A model generated the notes under the pieces. It had not been told where the DNA came from and ran no database searches. It saw only the letters and a program-made list of their open reading frames with translations. The translations under genes were made by a program, and so were the position numbers. Below, in pieces: positions 35,976 to 44,383 of a stretch of DNA of 64,000 bases. The DNA is from Chloroflexota bacterium. GTDB taxonomy: Bacteria > Chloroflexota > Dehalococcoidia > Lucifugimonadales > UBA3495. The first letter of the stretch is position 1. Each line of letters opens with the position of its first letter. The stretch lies in assembly GCA_026710825.1 (NCBI GenBank), contig JAPOQH010000019.1, positions 1 through 64,000 of the forward strand. The letters run 5' to 3'.

Positions 35976-36584
35976 ATGCTATTGCTATCCGGCGCGGCAG
36001 TCCTGCTGGGCTACTTGCTGGGCAGCCTGCCGACCGCCTACCTGGTCGCTCAAAAGGCCGGCGACACCCTCGCCGACATTAGACTGTCCGGCGACGGCAA
36101 CGCAGGGGCGGCCAACGTAAGTCGGATATTCGGCCCTCGCTGGGGAATCTTCGTGGGGGTGGTCGACATCGCCAAGGGGTTCTTTGCGGTCCTGGTGTTC
36201 AATGCGTTGGCCAGTTCCTGGGACGCTGTATCAGGCGTCGGATTGCTGAGCGGCGTCGCTGCCATGGCAGGCCACATCTGGCCCGTGTGGCTGAGGTTCC
36301 GAGGAGGCCGGGGCGCGGCCACTGCTCTGGGCGTTACGGCGGCAGTCCTCACCGGGCCGGTGTTGCTGGTGGCACTGCCCGCTATGGGTATATTGTGGCG
36401 CACCCGCAGCACCACTTTGACGCTGGCGTTCGTCTATATATCCTCGATCATCCTGGCTCGGATGTTTTTCGACGCATCCTGGGGCATCATCTGCTACTGC
36501 GTGGGAATCTTCATCACCGTCGGCGCGGTCCATTTCTGGAGCCTGAAATTCCGCGGTCGGCCGGTAGAATCGGTATCGGCCTAG
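35976..36584 (+). CDS. plsY: Glycerol-3-phosphate acyltransferase PlsY
   Basis: The 202-residue membrane enzyme moves an acyl group from acyl-phosphate to glycerol-3-phosphate, the first step of phospholipid synthesis. It has GYLLGSLPTAYL, the GDGNAGAANVSR phosphate-binding loop, and GHIWPVWLRFRGGRGAATALG. At least five hydrophobic segments are present. The loop has SGDGNAGAAN where SGNxGATN is usual, a mild variation. It is in one direction with ilvE and convergent with the DMT exporter gene. Confidence 0.95.
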   Translation: MLLLSGAAVLLGYLLGSLPTAYLVAQKAGDTLADIRLSGDGNAGAANVSRIFGPRWGIFVGVVDIAKGFFAVLVFNALASSWDAVSGVGLLSGVAAMAGHIWPVWLRFRGGRGAATALGVTAAVLTGPVLLVALPAMGILWRTRSTTLTLAFVYISSIILARMFFDASWGIICYCVGIFITVGAVHFWSLKFRGRPVESVSA

Positions 36585-36610
36585 TTGCCGGAGAACGCCG
36601 GAACCTTATC

Positions 36611-37549
36611 TCACGCCACCGCCAGCAGGATTGTGCCGGCCACGATCATCACGATTGCGACGAATTTCGCAGCCAGAGCTGACGTACCCAGCGATTCCTG
36701 CATTAGTCCCAAGCGGCGCCAGCTGAGCAGCGACCCGGCCAGGAACACGAACATCGGCCGCGTCGCCAGTATCGCCGATGCCAGCGAGACGGGCCCGAAC
36801 GCGAACGACCATACGAACAACAGGATCGCCAGTTGGGGCAACAGGCCCTCTCCCACCAGGAACGTGGTAAGCGCCGGCCACGACCGGAGGCCCGAGTACA
36901 ACTTGCGCCAGTTGGCCGGCCTCCCGAACAGGGCAAACACGGGCACCATCCCCAGCTCCTGCAGCGTGAAAACTTCCCACGGCGTCAGATCACTGAGCAC
37001 CAGCTTCGCGAGGAAAAAGGACATTCCCAGGCCGGCTGAACTGCCCATCAACGCCGTCAGTCCCGGCGTCAGGCGAAAGAGCCCTCGTCCGAGTCCCTCC
37101 ACCGAAACCAGTACCGCTCCGCAGACCACCAGGGCAATGGCCGTCCATTGCCACGGCCCCACTGCCTCTCCAAGAATCGCCAATGCCAGCAGCGCCACCA
37201 GGATCGGGTTGGTCTGGCTGACCGCCACCGCCCGCGAAGCCTCGCCCAACTTCAGGCCCAGGAAAAGCAGCAGCAATCCCGTGCCCAGGCTGACGCCCGA
37301 AAGCAGAGCCATCCCGATGACCTGCCACGACGCGTCGGTGGGCCAACCGACCACCGCGACCATGATGCCGCCGCACGTCAGGCGGGTAAGAATCGAGCCG
37401 ACACCCAGGACGCCGACGCCGTCCAGGTAGTTGTCCAGCAGCCTCTTGTGGGCGATGTTGGCGAAGCCCAGCGAAGCCGCGCTGCAGATGGCCAGGAGAA
37501 TCCACACGGCCGGCAGGATACCAGACCACACTTTGGTGAGTACCGCCAA
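36611..37549 (-). CDS. EamA/DMT family transporter
   Basis: A 312-residue inner-membrane protein with about ten transmembrane helices arranged as two five-helix EamA repeats (the first ending near GLKLGEASRAVAVSQTNPI, the second near GPVSLASAILATRPMFVF). Such proteins export small metabolites or amino acids. The start is a TTG at 37549 with a distant AAGG; a GTG at 37531 is an alternative. The start region overlaps the promoter of the divergent propeller gene. Confidence 0.88.
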   Translation of the reverse strand: MAVLTKVWSGILPAVWILLAICSAASLGFANIAHKRLLDNYLDGVGVLGVGSILTRLTCGGIMVAVVGWPTDASWQVIGMALLSGVSLGTGLLLLFLGLKLGEASRAVAVSQTNPILVALLALAILGEAVGPWQWTAIALVVCGAVLVSVEGLGRGLFRLTPGLTALMGSSAGLGMSFFLAKLVLSDLTPWEVFTLQELGMVPVFALFGRPANWRKLYSGLRSWPALTTFLVGEGLLPQLAILLFVWSFAFGPVSLASAILATRPMFVFLAGSLLSWRRLGLMQESLGTSALAAKFVAIVMIVAGTILLAVA

Positions 37550-37567
37550 ACGGAGAATGCACCTTGT

Positions 37568-37573
37568 TATAAT
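37568..37573 (+). promoter_or_regulatory. -10 box of the arylsulfotransferase-like gene
   Basis: TATAAT, 30 bases before the ATG at 37604, with GGAGGGAG (37591-37597) as ribosome site. Confidence 0.6.
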
Positions 37574-37603
37574 CCGCCATCATTCAGCACGGAGGGAGTT
37601 TTT

Positions 37604-38731
37604 ATGGGCTGGTCGATACATCATCCGGTGGGATTGATCCACTACACGCCGACGGCATGCCAATTGGGCTACTCGCTGTTTTCGACCACTCGCGGCGGTA
37701 AGGACGCCTACCTCATCGACATGCAAGGGAACGTGGTACACCGCTGGCACTCTGAGGAGGGCATCCACTACGCGTACCTCCTGGACAACGGCAACCTGCT
37801 CTGCCGAACCATGCCTCCCAAGGATGCCGGCGGCTACGAAACTGTGGGCGGATCCTCAGCCAGCATCATCGAGCTGGACTGGGACAGCAATCTGGTCTGG
37901 GCCTACCGCGACCAGACCCTGCATCACGACTACCAACGATTGACCAACGGCAATACCCTGCTGCTGCTGTGGGAGCCGTTGCCTGATGGCCTGGAGGCCC
38001 AGGTGCAGGGCGGCTTCGACGTCGATTTCGCCCTTGGAATGCTGGGCGACGTGGTCAAGGAAGTGACGCCCGGCGGCGAGACGATCTGGGAATGGCGCTC
38101 ATGGGAGCACCTGGACGTGTCCGAAGACGTCATCTGCCCGTTGGAGCCCCGTCGGGAATGGACCCACCAGAACTCCCTGAACGTCACCCCCGACGGCGAT
38201 CTGCTGGTGAGCTATCGCCTGACCAGCACTATCGGCATCGTCGACCGGGAGACGGGGGCGTTCAAGTGGAAGTGGGGGCCGGGTGAGCTTTACCACCAGC
38301 ACCATCCGACGTGGCTGGACAGCGGCCGCGTGCTGGTTTTCGACAACGGCGGCCACCGCCGCGGCGCCAGCCACTCCCGCATCGTGGAGGTGGATCCCGA
38401 AACAAGCGAGATTCACTGGCAATACCTGGGAGCGCCGCCCATCTCGTTCTACAGCTACAACATCAGCAGCGCTGAGCGGCAGCCCAACGGCAACACCCTG
38501 ATCTGCGAGGGCGCGCCGGGCCGCATGTTCGAGGTGACCCCCCGTGGCGAGATAGTTTGGGAATATATCAACCCGTTCCCCGTGTTCAACGACGGCCCCG
38601 GAGGCCAGGGCGGTATGGAATTGTCCAACGCCACCTTCCGCTGCCACCGGTACTGTCCCGACCATCCCGCGCTGGCCGGCCGCGACCTGGATCCCGCCCG
38701 ACACTCAGGGTTGAATCGTCTGCTGGGATAA
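37604..38731 (+). CDS. Arylsulfotransferase-like beta-propeller protein
   Basis: A 375-residue propeller built of repeated blades (for example DMQGNVVHRWHSEEG, LDWDSNLVWAYRDQ, TPGGETIWEW, DRETGAFKWKWGPGE, TPRGEIVWEY). Characteristic of the arylsulfotransferase family are HHDYQRLTNGNTLLL, WTHQNSLNVTPDGDLLVSYR and HHPTWLDSGRVLVFDNGGHRRG. The His residues in these blades match those used for sulfuryl transfer in the family. No signal peptide is seen, unlike periplasmic AssT. The ATG at 37604 is set by the ribosome site; the frame is open upstream but overlaps the exporter gene. Confidence 0.85.
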   Translation: MGWSIHHPVGLIHYTPTACQLGYSLFSTTRGGKDAYLIDMQGNVVHRWHSEEGIHYAYLLDNGNLLCRTMPPKDAGGYETVGGSSASIIELDWDSNLVWAYRDQTLHHDYQRLTNGNTLLLLWEPLPDGLEAQVQGGFDVDFALGMLGDVVKEVTPGGETIWEWRSWEHLDVSEDVICPLEPRREWTHQNSLNVTPDGDLLVSYRLTSTIGIVDRETGAFKWKWGPGELYHQHHPTWLDSGRVLVFDNGGHRRGASHSRIVEVDPETSEIHWQYLGAPPISFYSYNISSAERQPNGNTLICEGAPGRMFEVTPRGEIVWEYINPFPVFNDGPGGQGGMELSNATFRCHRYCPDHPALAGRDLDPARHSGLNRLLG

Positions 38732-38765
38732 GCGGTTCCCGACGCAGATCGGCCGTCAACTATAA

Positions 38766-40754
38766 CTACGGCGTAACGACGTACTGGACATCCACGACCT
38801 TTCGGTCTGCGTCAAATACCTGCACCTGGTGCCAGCCGACGGCCCAGGGTTCTCCGGGGGCGGGACCGATTTGCAGCCACTGGGTGCCGCCGCTATACCC
38901 GGGTCGCGCGCTGATGTTCCCCGTCCGGCGGCGGTACACGAAACCGTCCTGGTACGCCTCGACGACCTCGAACCGGATCTCCTGGTCAGCTTCGGCGTTC
39001 TGGTAGGAGTATTCCAGGTTGAGCAATATCGGACCCCGAACGTCATTTGAGGAAAACTGGTCCACCGGCGGGTCCTGCTGGGCCAGGCTCACGTACGCGC
39101 GGTCAATCTGCCCGTTGATCTGAGGCAGCGCCGGTTCTGCCGCGCTGAAATCAAGAGCCGCGGCATCGTATGGCTGCGATCCATCGTACCAACGGGCGAC
39201 GATAGGGTCGGAAGCCCCGTCGGATACCTCGCCGAACGCTGCGCGGAGGTCATCAACTGTGGCGCCAACGCTCGGAGGATTGTCCAATTCGTTGGCCAGA
39301 GCCGAACGATGGTAAATGTGCCGGAATGCTTGCTGAAATTCGGCATCCCCCATGTTCCGGTACAAGTCCAGAAAAATGCGCTCCCCAAACGAGTAGTTGC
39401 ACGTGAACGCCTCTGACTCAGGAACGGCGTTGAGCGTTTCCAGGGCCGCGAGATTGGGCGCGTGCGGACACGGGTAGTTGGTGGCTGCCAGGGGCCGTCC
39501 GGCCCGCGCATGTTCCGACAGGGATGCCAACAGTTCGGCCGCACCCTCGTCGATCCAATCGACGTTGTTGTTCCAGTAGTAATGAGCGACCTCGTGGGCA
39601 ATGATGTGTCCGGCGGAGTCCGCCTCGTGGCTGCCGTCGTTCACGTCGAATTTCGGCCGTATGGCTATGCTGGCCCCGCCGAAGTTGGTGCCTGCGGAGG
39701 AACCTGCCACCGCCAATTCAAAGAGGACGCCCACGTAGCCGACGGGCAGGGGCGCGCCCATGGTGTCCTCGGCATTCAGTACCGCGGTTCCGAGCAGGTC
39801 CATGCTTCGGGGCGCTCCGGGTTGGGTGCGGATGATCGCCAGCACCACTTCGCCGGATAAGGGCAGATTGACCGTGCGTGTTTCCACCGACACTTGATCG
39901 GGGTCCAAAAGAGTCCCGATGAGGGCTGGGTTCGTCCTGCTGACTCCGCCCAGCGTGGCAACGACCATGGCCCAGTCATCGCTGATGCCCACGCTGACCG
40001 TTGGGTGCGCCATGACTCGCTGGAACGTCCCCGCATCGAAAAGGGCAAGTTGTTGCAGTGATTGCATCGCGGCGACGTCCGGAGAATCGACAGTCGCAAG
40101 GAACGGCATGGTGGCCAGCCGCAGCGTTGATTCGACGTCGGATTGGGAAATCAGGGCAAGGTCTTCCGCCACCGATCCCTCCGCGGCGGTAACATCGTCA
40201 GACAGCCACCGCTTTTCCGCCACCTTTTCCGCTGTTTCAACGTCGTACTGCGCGATGATTAACACGCTGAGCAGCACGGAGGATTCGGGCTCGGTCAGGC
40301 CGTCCTGGATCCAGGGATAGTCGATCAGCTTCCAGAAGAGCGCCTGGTAGAACGCCGCCAACTGAGTCAGATGCTCGGCGGGCTCCACTTCCCGGTCGGA
40401 CACGCCGTCGGCAATCCACCGCAAATTGCGGATCGCTTCGGCCGACTGGGGTTCAACCTGCTCAAGGTATGCGGCGTTGTCCAAAACCGAGAAGTCGCGT
40501 ACCCGGTCTCCGGATGCTTGCGGCGAAGTTGGGTTGCCGTCCTGCGCTGGTGAAAAGTCTGGCGTCGATGGGCCGGTTCCTCCCGTGGTGGGGATCCGAG
40601 CCGTGCGATCGTCCGGTTCTATCGTGGCGCTGATCCTGGCTACGGCTGCTTCGATGGTGGCCTGCGCTGAACCATCGCTTCCCGCATCGGAACCGCCGCA
40701 AGCCAACACGGCGCCCAATAGAGTAACAACGATGAGGACTTGCGCGTGTCGCAT
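38766..40754 (-). CDS. Secreted lipoprotein with gluzincin-type metallopeptidase motif
   Basis: A 662-residue protein with an N-terminal signal and lipobox VLAC (Cys19), followed by a low-complexity Ser/Gly/Thr linker. An HEVAH zinc motif lies at residues 387-391, and Glu403 in DWIDEGAAELLA follows as in Peptidase_MA-type gluzincins. The C-terminal 150 residues look like a beta-rich domain (LLNLEYSYQNAEADQEIRFEV, shortened here). It is probably lipid-anchored outside the membrane and may act on peptides. TATACT (minus strand, 40761-40766) ends six bases before the ATG, so the mRNA may be leaderless. Confidence 0.85.
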   Translation of the reverse strand: MRHAQVLIVVTLLGAVLACGGSDAGSDGSAQATIEAAVARISATIEPDDRTARIPTTGGTGPSTPDFSPAQDGNPTSPQASGDRVRDFSVLDNAAYLEQVEPQSAEAIRNLRWIADGVSDREVEPAEHLTQLAAFYQALFWKLIDYPWIQDGLTEPESSVLLSVLIIAQYDVETAEKVAEKRWLSDDVTAAEGSVAEDLALISQSDVESTLRLATMPFLATVDSPDVAAMQSLQQLALFDAGTFQRVMAHPTVSVGISDDWAMVVATLGGVSRTNPALIGTLLDPDQVSVETRTVNLPLSGEVVLAIIRTQPGAPRSMDLLGTAVLNAEDTMGAPLPVGYVGVLFELAVAGSSAGTNFGGASIAIRPKFDVNDGSHEADSAGHIIAHEVAHYYWNNNVDWIDEGAAELLASLSEHARAGRPLAATNYPCPHAPNLAALETLNAVPESEAFTCNYSFGERIFLDLYRNMGDAEFQQAFRHIYHRSALANELDNPPSVGATVDDLRAAFGEVSDGASDPIVARWYDGSQPYDAAALDFSAAEPALPQINGQIDRAYVSLAQQDPPVDQFSSNDVRGPILLNLEYSYQNAEADQEIRFEVVEAYQDGFVYRRRTGNISARPGYSGGTQWLQIGPAPGEPWAVGWHQVQVFDADRKVVDVQYVVTP

Positions 40755-40760
40755 GGTTTA

Positions 40761-40766
40761 AGTATA
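40761..40766 (-). promoter_or_regulatory. -10 box placing the lipoprotein start at the mRNA 5' end
   Basis: TATACT on the minus strand, ending six bases before the ATG at 40754. The expected start of transcription coincides with the start codon, so no leader or ribosome site would exist. Confidence 0.45.
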
Positions 40767-40786
40767 GGGCAATGGAAACCGTAGGC

Positions 40787-40792
40787 TATAAT
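40787..40792 (+). promoter_or_regulatory. -10 box of the SDR gene at 40836
   Basis: TATAAT, 43 bases before the ATG. It lies 20 bases from the oppositely directed TATACT of the lipoprotein gene. Confidence 0.6.
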
Positions 40793-40835
40793 GCGGGCGA
40801 TGGCATCAAGAATCGTGTTTTGAGGAGACGTAAAA

Positions 40836-41588
40836 ATGGGTAAGTTGGATGGCAGAGTAGCGTTGATCACCGGATCGGGTCGTAACATCGGACGCGCCAC
40901 GGCCTTGATGATGGCCTCGGAGGGCGCGAACATCGTGGTGAACGCCCGCAGCAATCGGGACGAAGCCGAGGCGACCGCGGCCGCTGTGGAGGAGTTGGGG
41001 GTCAAAGCGCTCCCCGTCCTGGCCGACGTCTCCAAAAAAGAAGAGGTGGACGCGATGATCGACGCGGCGATGTCCACCTTCGGCCACATCGACATTCTCA
41101 TCAACAACGCCGCGATCCGCCCCCACAAGCCCTTTACTGAACTGACCCTGGAGGACTGGGAACACGTGCGAGGCGTGGTGCTGGACGGATCTTTCTACAC
41201 CACTCGGGGCGTTATCCAGCAGATGGTGGACAACAACTTCGGACGCATTGTGTACCTGACTGGCGACGGAGCCTTCCGTGGGACCGCTCTGCGAGCGCAT
41301 GTGTCGGCGGCCAAGATGGGCCTGGTGGGAATGGCGCGGGCCCTGGCGTCGGAATTCGCGCCCCACAACATCCGCGTCAACGTGATCGCGCCCGGGAGCA
41401 TTGACACGTCCCGGGCCAACCCCGAATGGTACGCCGGCCGTGTCCCGGATAATTCGGGAATCCCGTTGGGCCGGCAGGGCAAGCCTGAGGAGATCGCATC
41501 GGCCGTCACGTTCCTGTGCACCGACGACGGCGGCTTCGTAACCGGCCAAACCCTCCACGTCAACGGTGGTCAGGGCTATTTCGGGTAG
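40836..41588 (+). CDS. SDR-fold protein lacking the catalytic tyrosine
   Basis: The 250-residue protein has an SDR Rossmann fold: TGSGRNIG (residues 13-20), LADVS, the NNAAIRPHKPF segment, and the C-terminal VTGQTLHVNGGQGYFG. At the active site the sequence is YLTGDGAFRG then AHVSAAKMG. Lys160 is present, but residue 156, four before it, is Val instead of Tyr, and the Ser position (about 142-143) is Thr/Gly. Classical dehydrogenase chemistry is therefore doubtful. GAGGAGA upstream supports the ATG. Confidence 0.88.
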   Translation: MGKLDGRVALITGSGRNIGRATALMMASEGANIVVNARSNRDEAEATAAAVEELGVKALPVLADVSKKEEVDAMIDAAMSTFGHIDILINNAAIRPHKPFTELTLEDWEHVRGVVLDGSFYTTRGVIQQMVDNNFGRIVYLTGDGAFRGTALRAHVSAAKMGLVGMARALASEFAPHNIRVNVIAPGSIDTSRANPEWYAGRVPDNSGIPLGRQGKPEEIASAVTFLCTDDGGFVTGQTLHVNGGQGYFG

Positions 41589-41633
41589 GGAATTGCAGCT
41601 TACGTTGTCGCTCGACTCCGATGAGCATGGGCC

Positions 41634-42914
41634 ATGATCATCAACCGGATACAGGTGCTCAACTACGGTTGTCTTCGGTACGTGGACGTACCGATGGATC
41701 GCTTTCACGTGCTCATCGGACCCAACGCCAGCGGCAAGAGCACGCTGATGGACGCCATCAAGTTCGTGTCTGACGTAGTGCGGGACGGAGTCGAAGCGGC
41801 GTGGATGAAACGCACCTCCAACTTCGCCGACTTGGTGTGGGGCCGTCCGGATGCGCCGGAGGAACAGAGATTTGAAATTGCGCTGGAGTTCGGCCTGTCG
41901 GATGAGGTGCGTGGACAGTTGCCCGCTGACCGGGCCTTTACTCTCTTCCGTTACGAAATGGCGATAGGAGTGAATCCGGAAACCGACGGAGTGAGCTTGC
42001 TTGAGGAACGGGGAGATTTGCATCCCGACACCCGATATCGTCCGCGGCAGTTATCGTTCTTCCCTTCGCCGATTAATCCTCCGGACACCCTGATGACGCG
42101 CCGCGTAACTCAAGGCCGACGCAATGTGTTTCGGAGGCATCAAACCACTCTCAGTCGGTTCAGCGTTGAAACAGTTGACAAAACCGGCAGCATCAATTGG
42201 AGCCCCGGGTTCAATCTCAGTTCCGACAGGTCGATGATGACTTTTCTTCCCGACCGGGGGAATGAGTTTCCGGCATCTACACTTGTGATGACCCACCTCC
42301 GCGATCATGTAGTCACGATTGCATTAAGCAGTGCGTTGTTGCGGGAGGCGAGCCCGCCGGGACTCGGGATTGCGCTTCGCCCTGATGGTTCAAATGTGCC
42401 TTGGGTGGTTGAAAGATTGCACCAGGCTGCTCCGGAACGGTGGGAGTGGTGGATGGGCCACATCCAATGTGCGCTAGATGGGTTTGAGATGGTACGTACA
42501 ATCCGCCGTGAAGACGATGCCCACCGCTACTTGATGGTGAACTACACTAACGGATTACAAACACCGTCATGGAAAGTCTCAGATGGCACGCTTCGATTGT
42601 TGGCGTTGACAATGCTGGCTTACTTGCCCGACGCAAACGGTCTCTACCTGATTGAAGAGCCGGAGAACGGCATACACCCCGGCGTATTGGAGGCGCTCTA
42701 CGATTCGCTTTCCTGCGTGTATGACGCGCAGGTTTTGTTGGCCAGTCATTCGCCGGAGTTTGTGGCTATTGCTAATGTTGACCATCTATTATGTTTTGGA
42801 AAAACTAGAGATGGAGTGGTCGATCTAGTTCGAGGAGAGGCACATCCGCTTTTGGTGGACTGGCAGCACGAAACGGATTTGGGTACATTTTTTGCGTCTG
42901 GGATTCTTGCTTGA
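41634..42914 (+). CDS. AAA/ABC-type ATPase (OLD/RloA-like) of a two-gene module
   Basis: A 426-residue SMC/ABC-like ATPase without membrane parts. Walker A GPNASGKST is at residues 29-37, a signature-like SDGTLRLLAL at 316-325, Walker B LYLIEEPENGIHPG at 337-350, and the switch-histidine ASHSPEF at 370-376. Between them lies an inserted region specific to the group. Such ATPases pair with nuclease-like proteins in OLD, PARIS and AbiL/RloAB-type phage-defence systems. The downstream gene overlaps it by four bases (TTGA). Base composition drifts to more AT in the second half and in the next gene. Confidence 0.88.
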   Translation: MIINRIQVLNYGCLRYVDVPMDRFHVLIGPNASGKSTLMDAIKFVSDVVRDGVEAAWMKRTSNFADLVWGRPDAPEEQRFEIALEFGLSDEVRGQLPADRAFTLFRYEMAIGVNPETDGVSLLEERGDLHPDTRYRPRQLSFFPSPINPPDTLMTRRVTQGRRNVFRRHQTTLSRFSVETVDKTGSINWSPGFNLSSDRSMMTFLPDRGNEFPASTLVMTHLRDHVVTIALSSALLREASPPGLGIALRPDGSNVPWVVERLHQAAPERWEWWMGHIQCALDGFEMVRTIRREDDAHRYLMVNYTNGLQTPSWKVSDGTLRLLALTMLAYLPDANGLYLIEEPENGIHPGVLEALYDSLSCVYDAQVLLASHSPEFVAIANVDHLLCFGKTRDGVVDLVRGEAHPLLVDWQHETDLGTFFASGILA

Positions 42915-43543
42915 TCAATAATCGAAAAGACCTCATAGTGCTTGCGGCTGACCCCACGATGCAGCGCACCATCCAGACACTGTTCGATCATAGACGCGAA
43001 GCACTAGGAATATCGTCGTTCTCCGTAGACGTCCAGGCTCACCGGAATCGCGACCCCGGTTGCAGAACCGCGGCCGGCGATGTCCTGAACCCAGCTCGCC
43101 ACTCCCACCGCAAAGCTATCGTGGTTTTTGATCTTCATGGTTGTGGTGAAAATCTCCGCACTGCCGGTCAATTGGAAATCGCCCTTGAGCACGAGTTCGA
43201 AGATCGCGGTTGGGAGGACGATAGTGTAGCTTTTGTGGTCATTGAACCTGAGCTAGAAACGTGGTTATTTGGTGCCGCTTTCCAGCGTATTGAAACTGCA
43301 ATTGGATGGTCACAGACAACGCCGCTTAGAGAATGGCTGGAATCTAATGGGCACCTGTCAGCCGGAGAAATTAAACCAGTAGATCCGCAAGCCGCTGTCG
43401 ATGCAGCATTAGAACAAGAAAGACGGCCGCGCACAGCTAGGATGTTCGCTGACCTCGCACGCCGCGTGAGCCTCGCACACTGCCAGGACCGTGCCTTCCA
43501 AAAGTTTAGATCGACACTCCAACGTTGGTTTCCGGCTCAATGA
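42911..43543 (+). CDS. TOPRIM-like partner protein of the ATPase
   Basis: A 210-residue protein starting with TTG inside the ATPase stop. Its order of elements recalls TOPRIM/RloB/DUF4276-like effectors: an N-terminal strand LIVLAADPTM where a Glu would sit, a strand ending VVFDLHGCG where DxD is expected, and a FVVIEPELETWLFG segment. The first Glu is replaced by Ala, and the second Asp of DxD by His, so catalysis would differ from classical TOPRIM enzymes. I infer function only from the gene pairing and these faint motifs. Confidence 0.7.
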   Translation: MINNRKDLIVLAADPTMQRTIQTLFDHRREALGISSFSVDVQAHRNRDPGCRTAAGDVLNPARHSHRKAIVVFDLHGCGENLRTAGQLEIALEHEFEDRGWEDDSVAFVVIEPELETWLFGAAFQRIETAIGWSQTTPLREWLESNGHLSAGEIKPVDPQAAVDAALEQERRPRTARMFADLARRVSLAHCQDRAFQKFRSTLQRWFPAQ

Positions 43544-43549
43544 AAATGA

Positions 43550-43568
43550 GCGGCACAAGATGTGCCGC
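43550..43568. terminator. Hairpin between convergent genes
   Basis: GCGGCACA pairs with TGTGCCGC around a 3-base loop, between the TOPRIM-like gene (+) and the CoA-transferase gene (-). On the minus strand it is followed within a few bases by CATTTTCATT, a poor T-run. Confidence 0.5.
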
Positions 43569-43596
43569 CCAGTCTTGTTACGTGGTTCTGTTGGCC

Positions 43597-44286
43597 TTAT
43601 TCCGGCCGCACCCGCATCTCTCGCAGGTCGTCGGCGATGATGAGTTGCGCTTCGGTCTGCTCCTGGATGTCTTCGGGGGACCAGCCGGGAGCGTGTTCTT
43701 TCAGCACGAACCCCTGCTCCGTTATCTCGAACAGCCCCAGATCTGTTGCCAGCAGCTTCACCGCGCCCGGCGCCGTGATGGGCAGGTTGCAACTCTTGAG
43801 CACCCGGGGCGCTCCGTTGCGCTGGTTGTGTTCCATGGCGATGAACACGCGCTTGGCGCACGCCGCCAGGTCCATCGCGCCGCCGATGCCGCCGCCCTTG
43901 CGTACCGGTATGCGCCAGTTGGCAAAGTCGCCGTTCTCCGAGACCTCGTAGGCTCCCATCACGGTGACGTCCACCATGCCCTTGCGAATCAACCCGAACG
44001 AATCGGCGTGGTGGACAATGGCCATGCCCGGCAGGGCGACGACGTTCTGCCCGCCCGCGTTGACCAGATGCCGGTCCTCCTCACCTGCCGGAGCCAACGG
44101 CCCGAACCCGATCACGCCATTCTCCGAGTGGAATATGATCTCCTTGTCGGGCTCGCATTCTAGGTAGTTTGAGCACAACGTCGGCATTCCGACACCCAGG
44201 TTCACGATCCACCCGTCCTGGAATTCCATGGCCAGCCGGTCGCACATGGTCTGGCGGGACAGGCGAGGCTTATCGGCGGTAGTCAT
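43597..44286 (-). CDS. 3-oxoacid CoA-transferase, subunit B
   Basis: The 229-residue beta subunit of a family I CoA-transferase. It contains NLGVGMPTLCSNYL and FHSENGVIGFGP with the SENG catalytic Glu that forms the glutamyl-CoA intermediate, then GGGIGGAMDLAACAKRVFIAMEH and CNLPITAPGAVKLLATDLGLFE (both shortened). AAGGAGG precedes the ATG. It follows subunit A by 97 bases on the same strand. The substrate may be acetoacetate or another 3-oxoacid. Confidence 0.93.
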   Translation of the reverse strand: MTTADKPRLSRQTMCDRLAMEFQDGWIVNLGVGMPTLCSNYLECEPDKEIIFHSENGVIGFGPLAPAGEEDRHLVNAGGQNVVALPGMAIVHHADSFGLIRKGMVDVTVMGAYEVSENGDFANWRIPVRKGGGIGGAMDLAACAKRVFIAMEHNQRNGAPRVLKSCNLPITAPGAVKLLATDLGLFEITEQGFVLKEHAPGWSPEDIQEQTEAQLIIADDLREMRVRPE

Positions 44287-44383
44287 CGTTTACCCTCCTT
44301 GGTTGATGGCACGGCGCGTAGTTCATCCGGTGGTCTGGATTTGGTGGGAACTCTCGTCTCAACGGCGCGGGCGTCACTCAGAT

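Noticed and set aside
37148..37603. N-terminal extension of the arylsulfotransferase-like protein
   Set aside because: Overlaps the exporter gene and the promoter; the ribosome site fixes the start at 37604.
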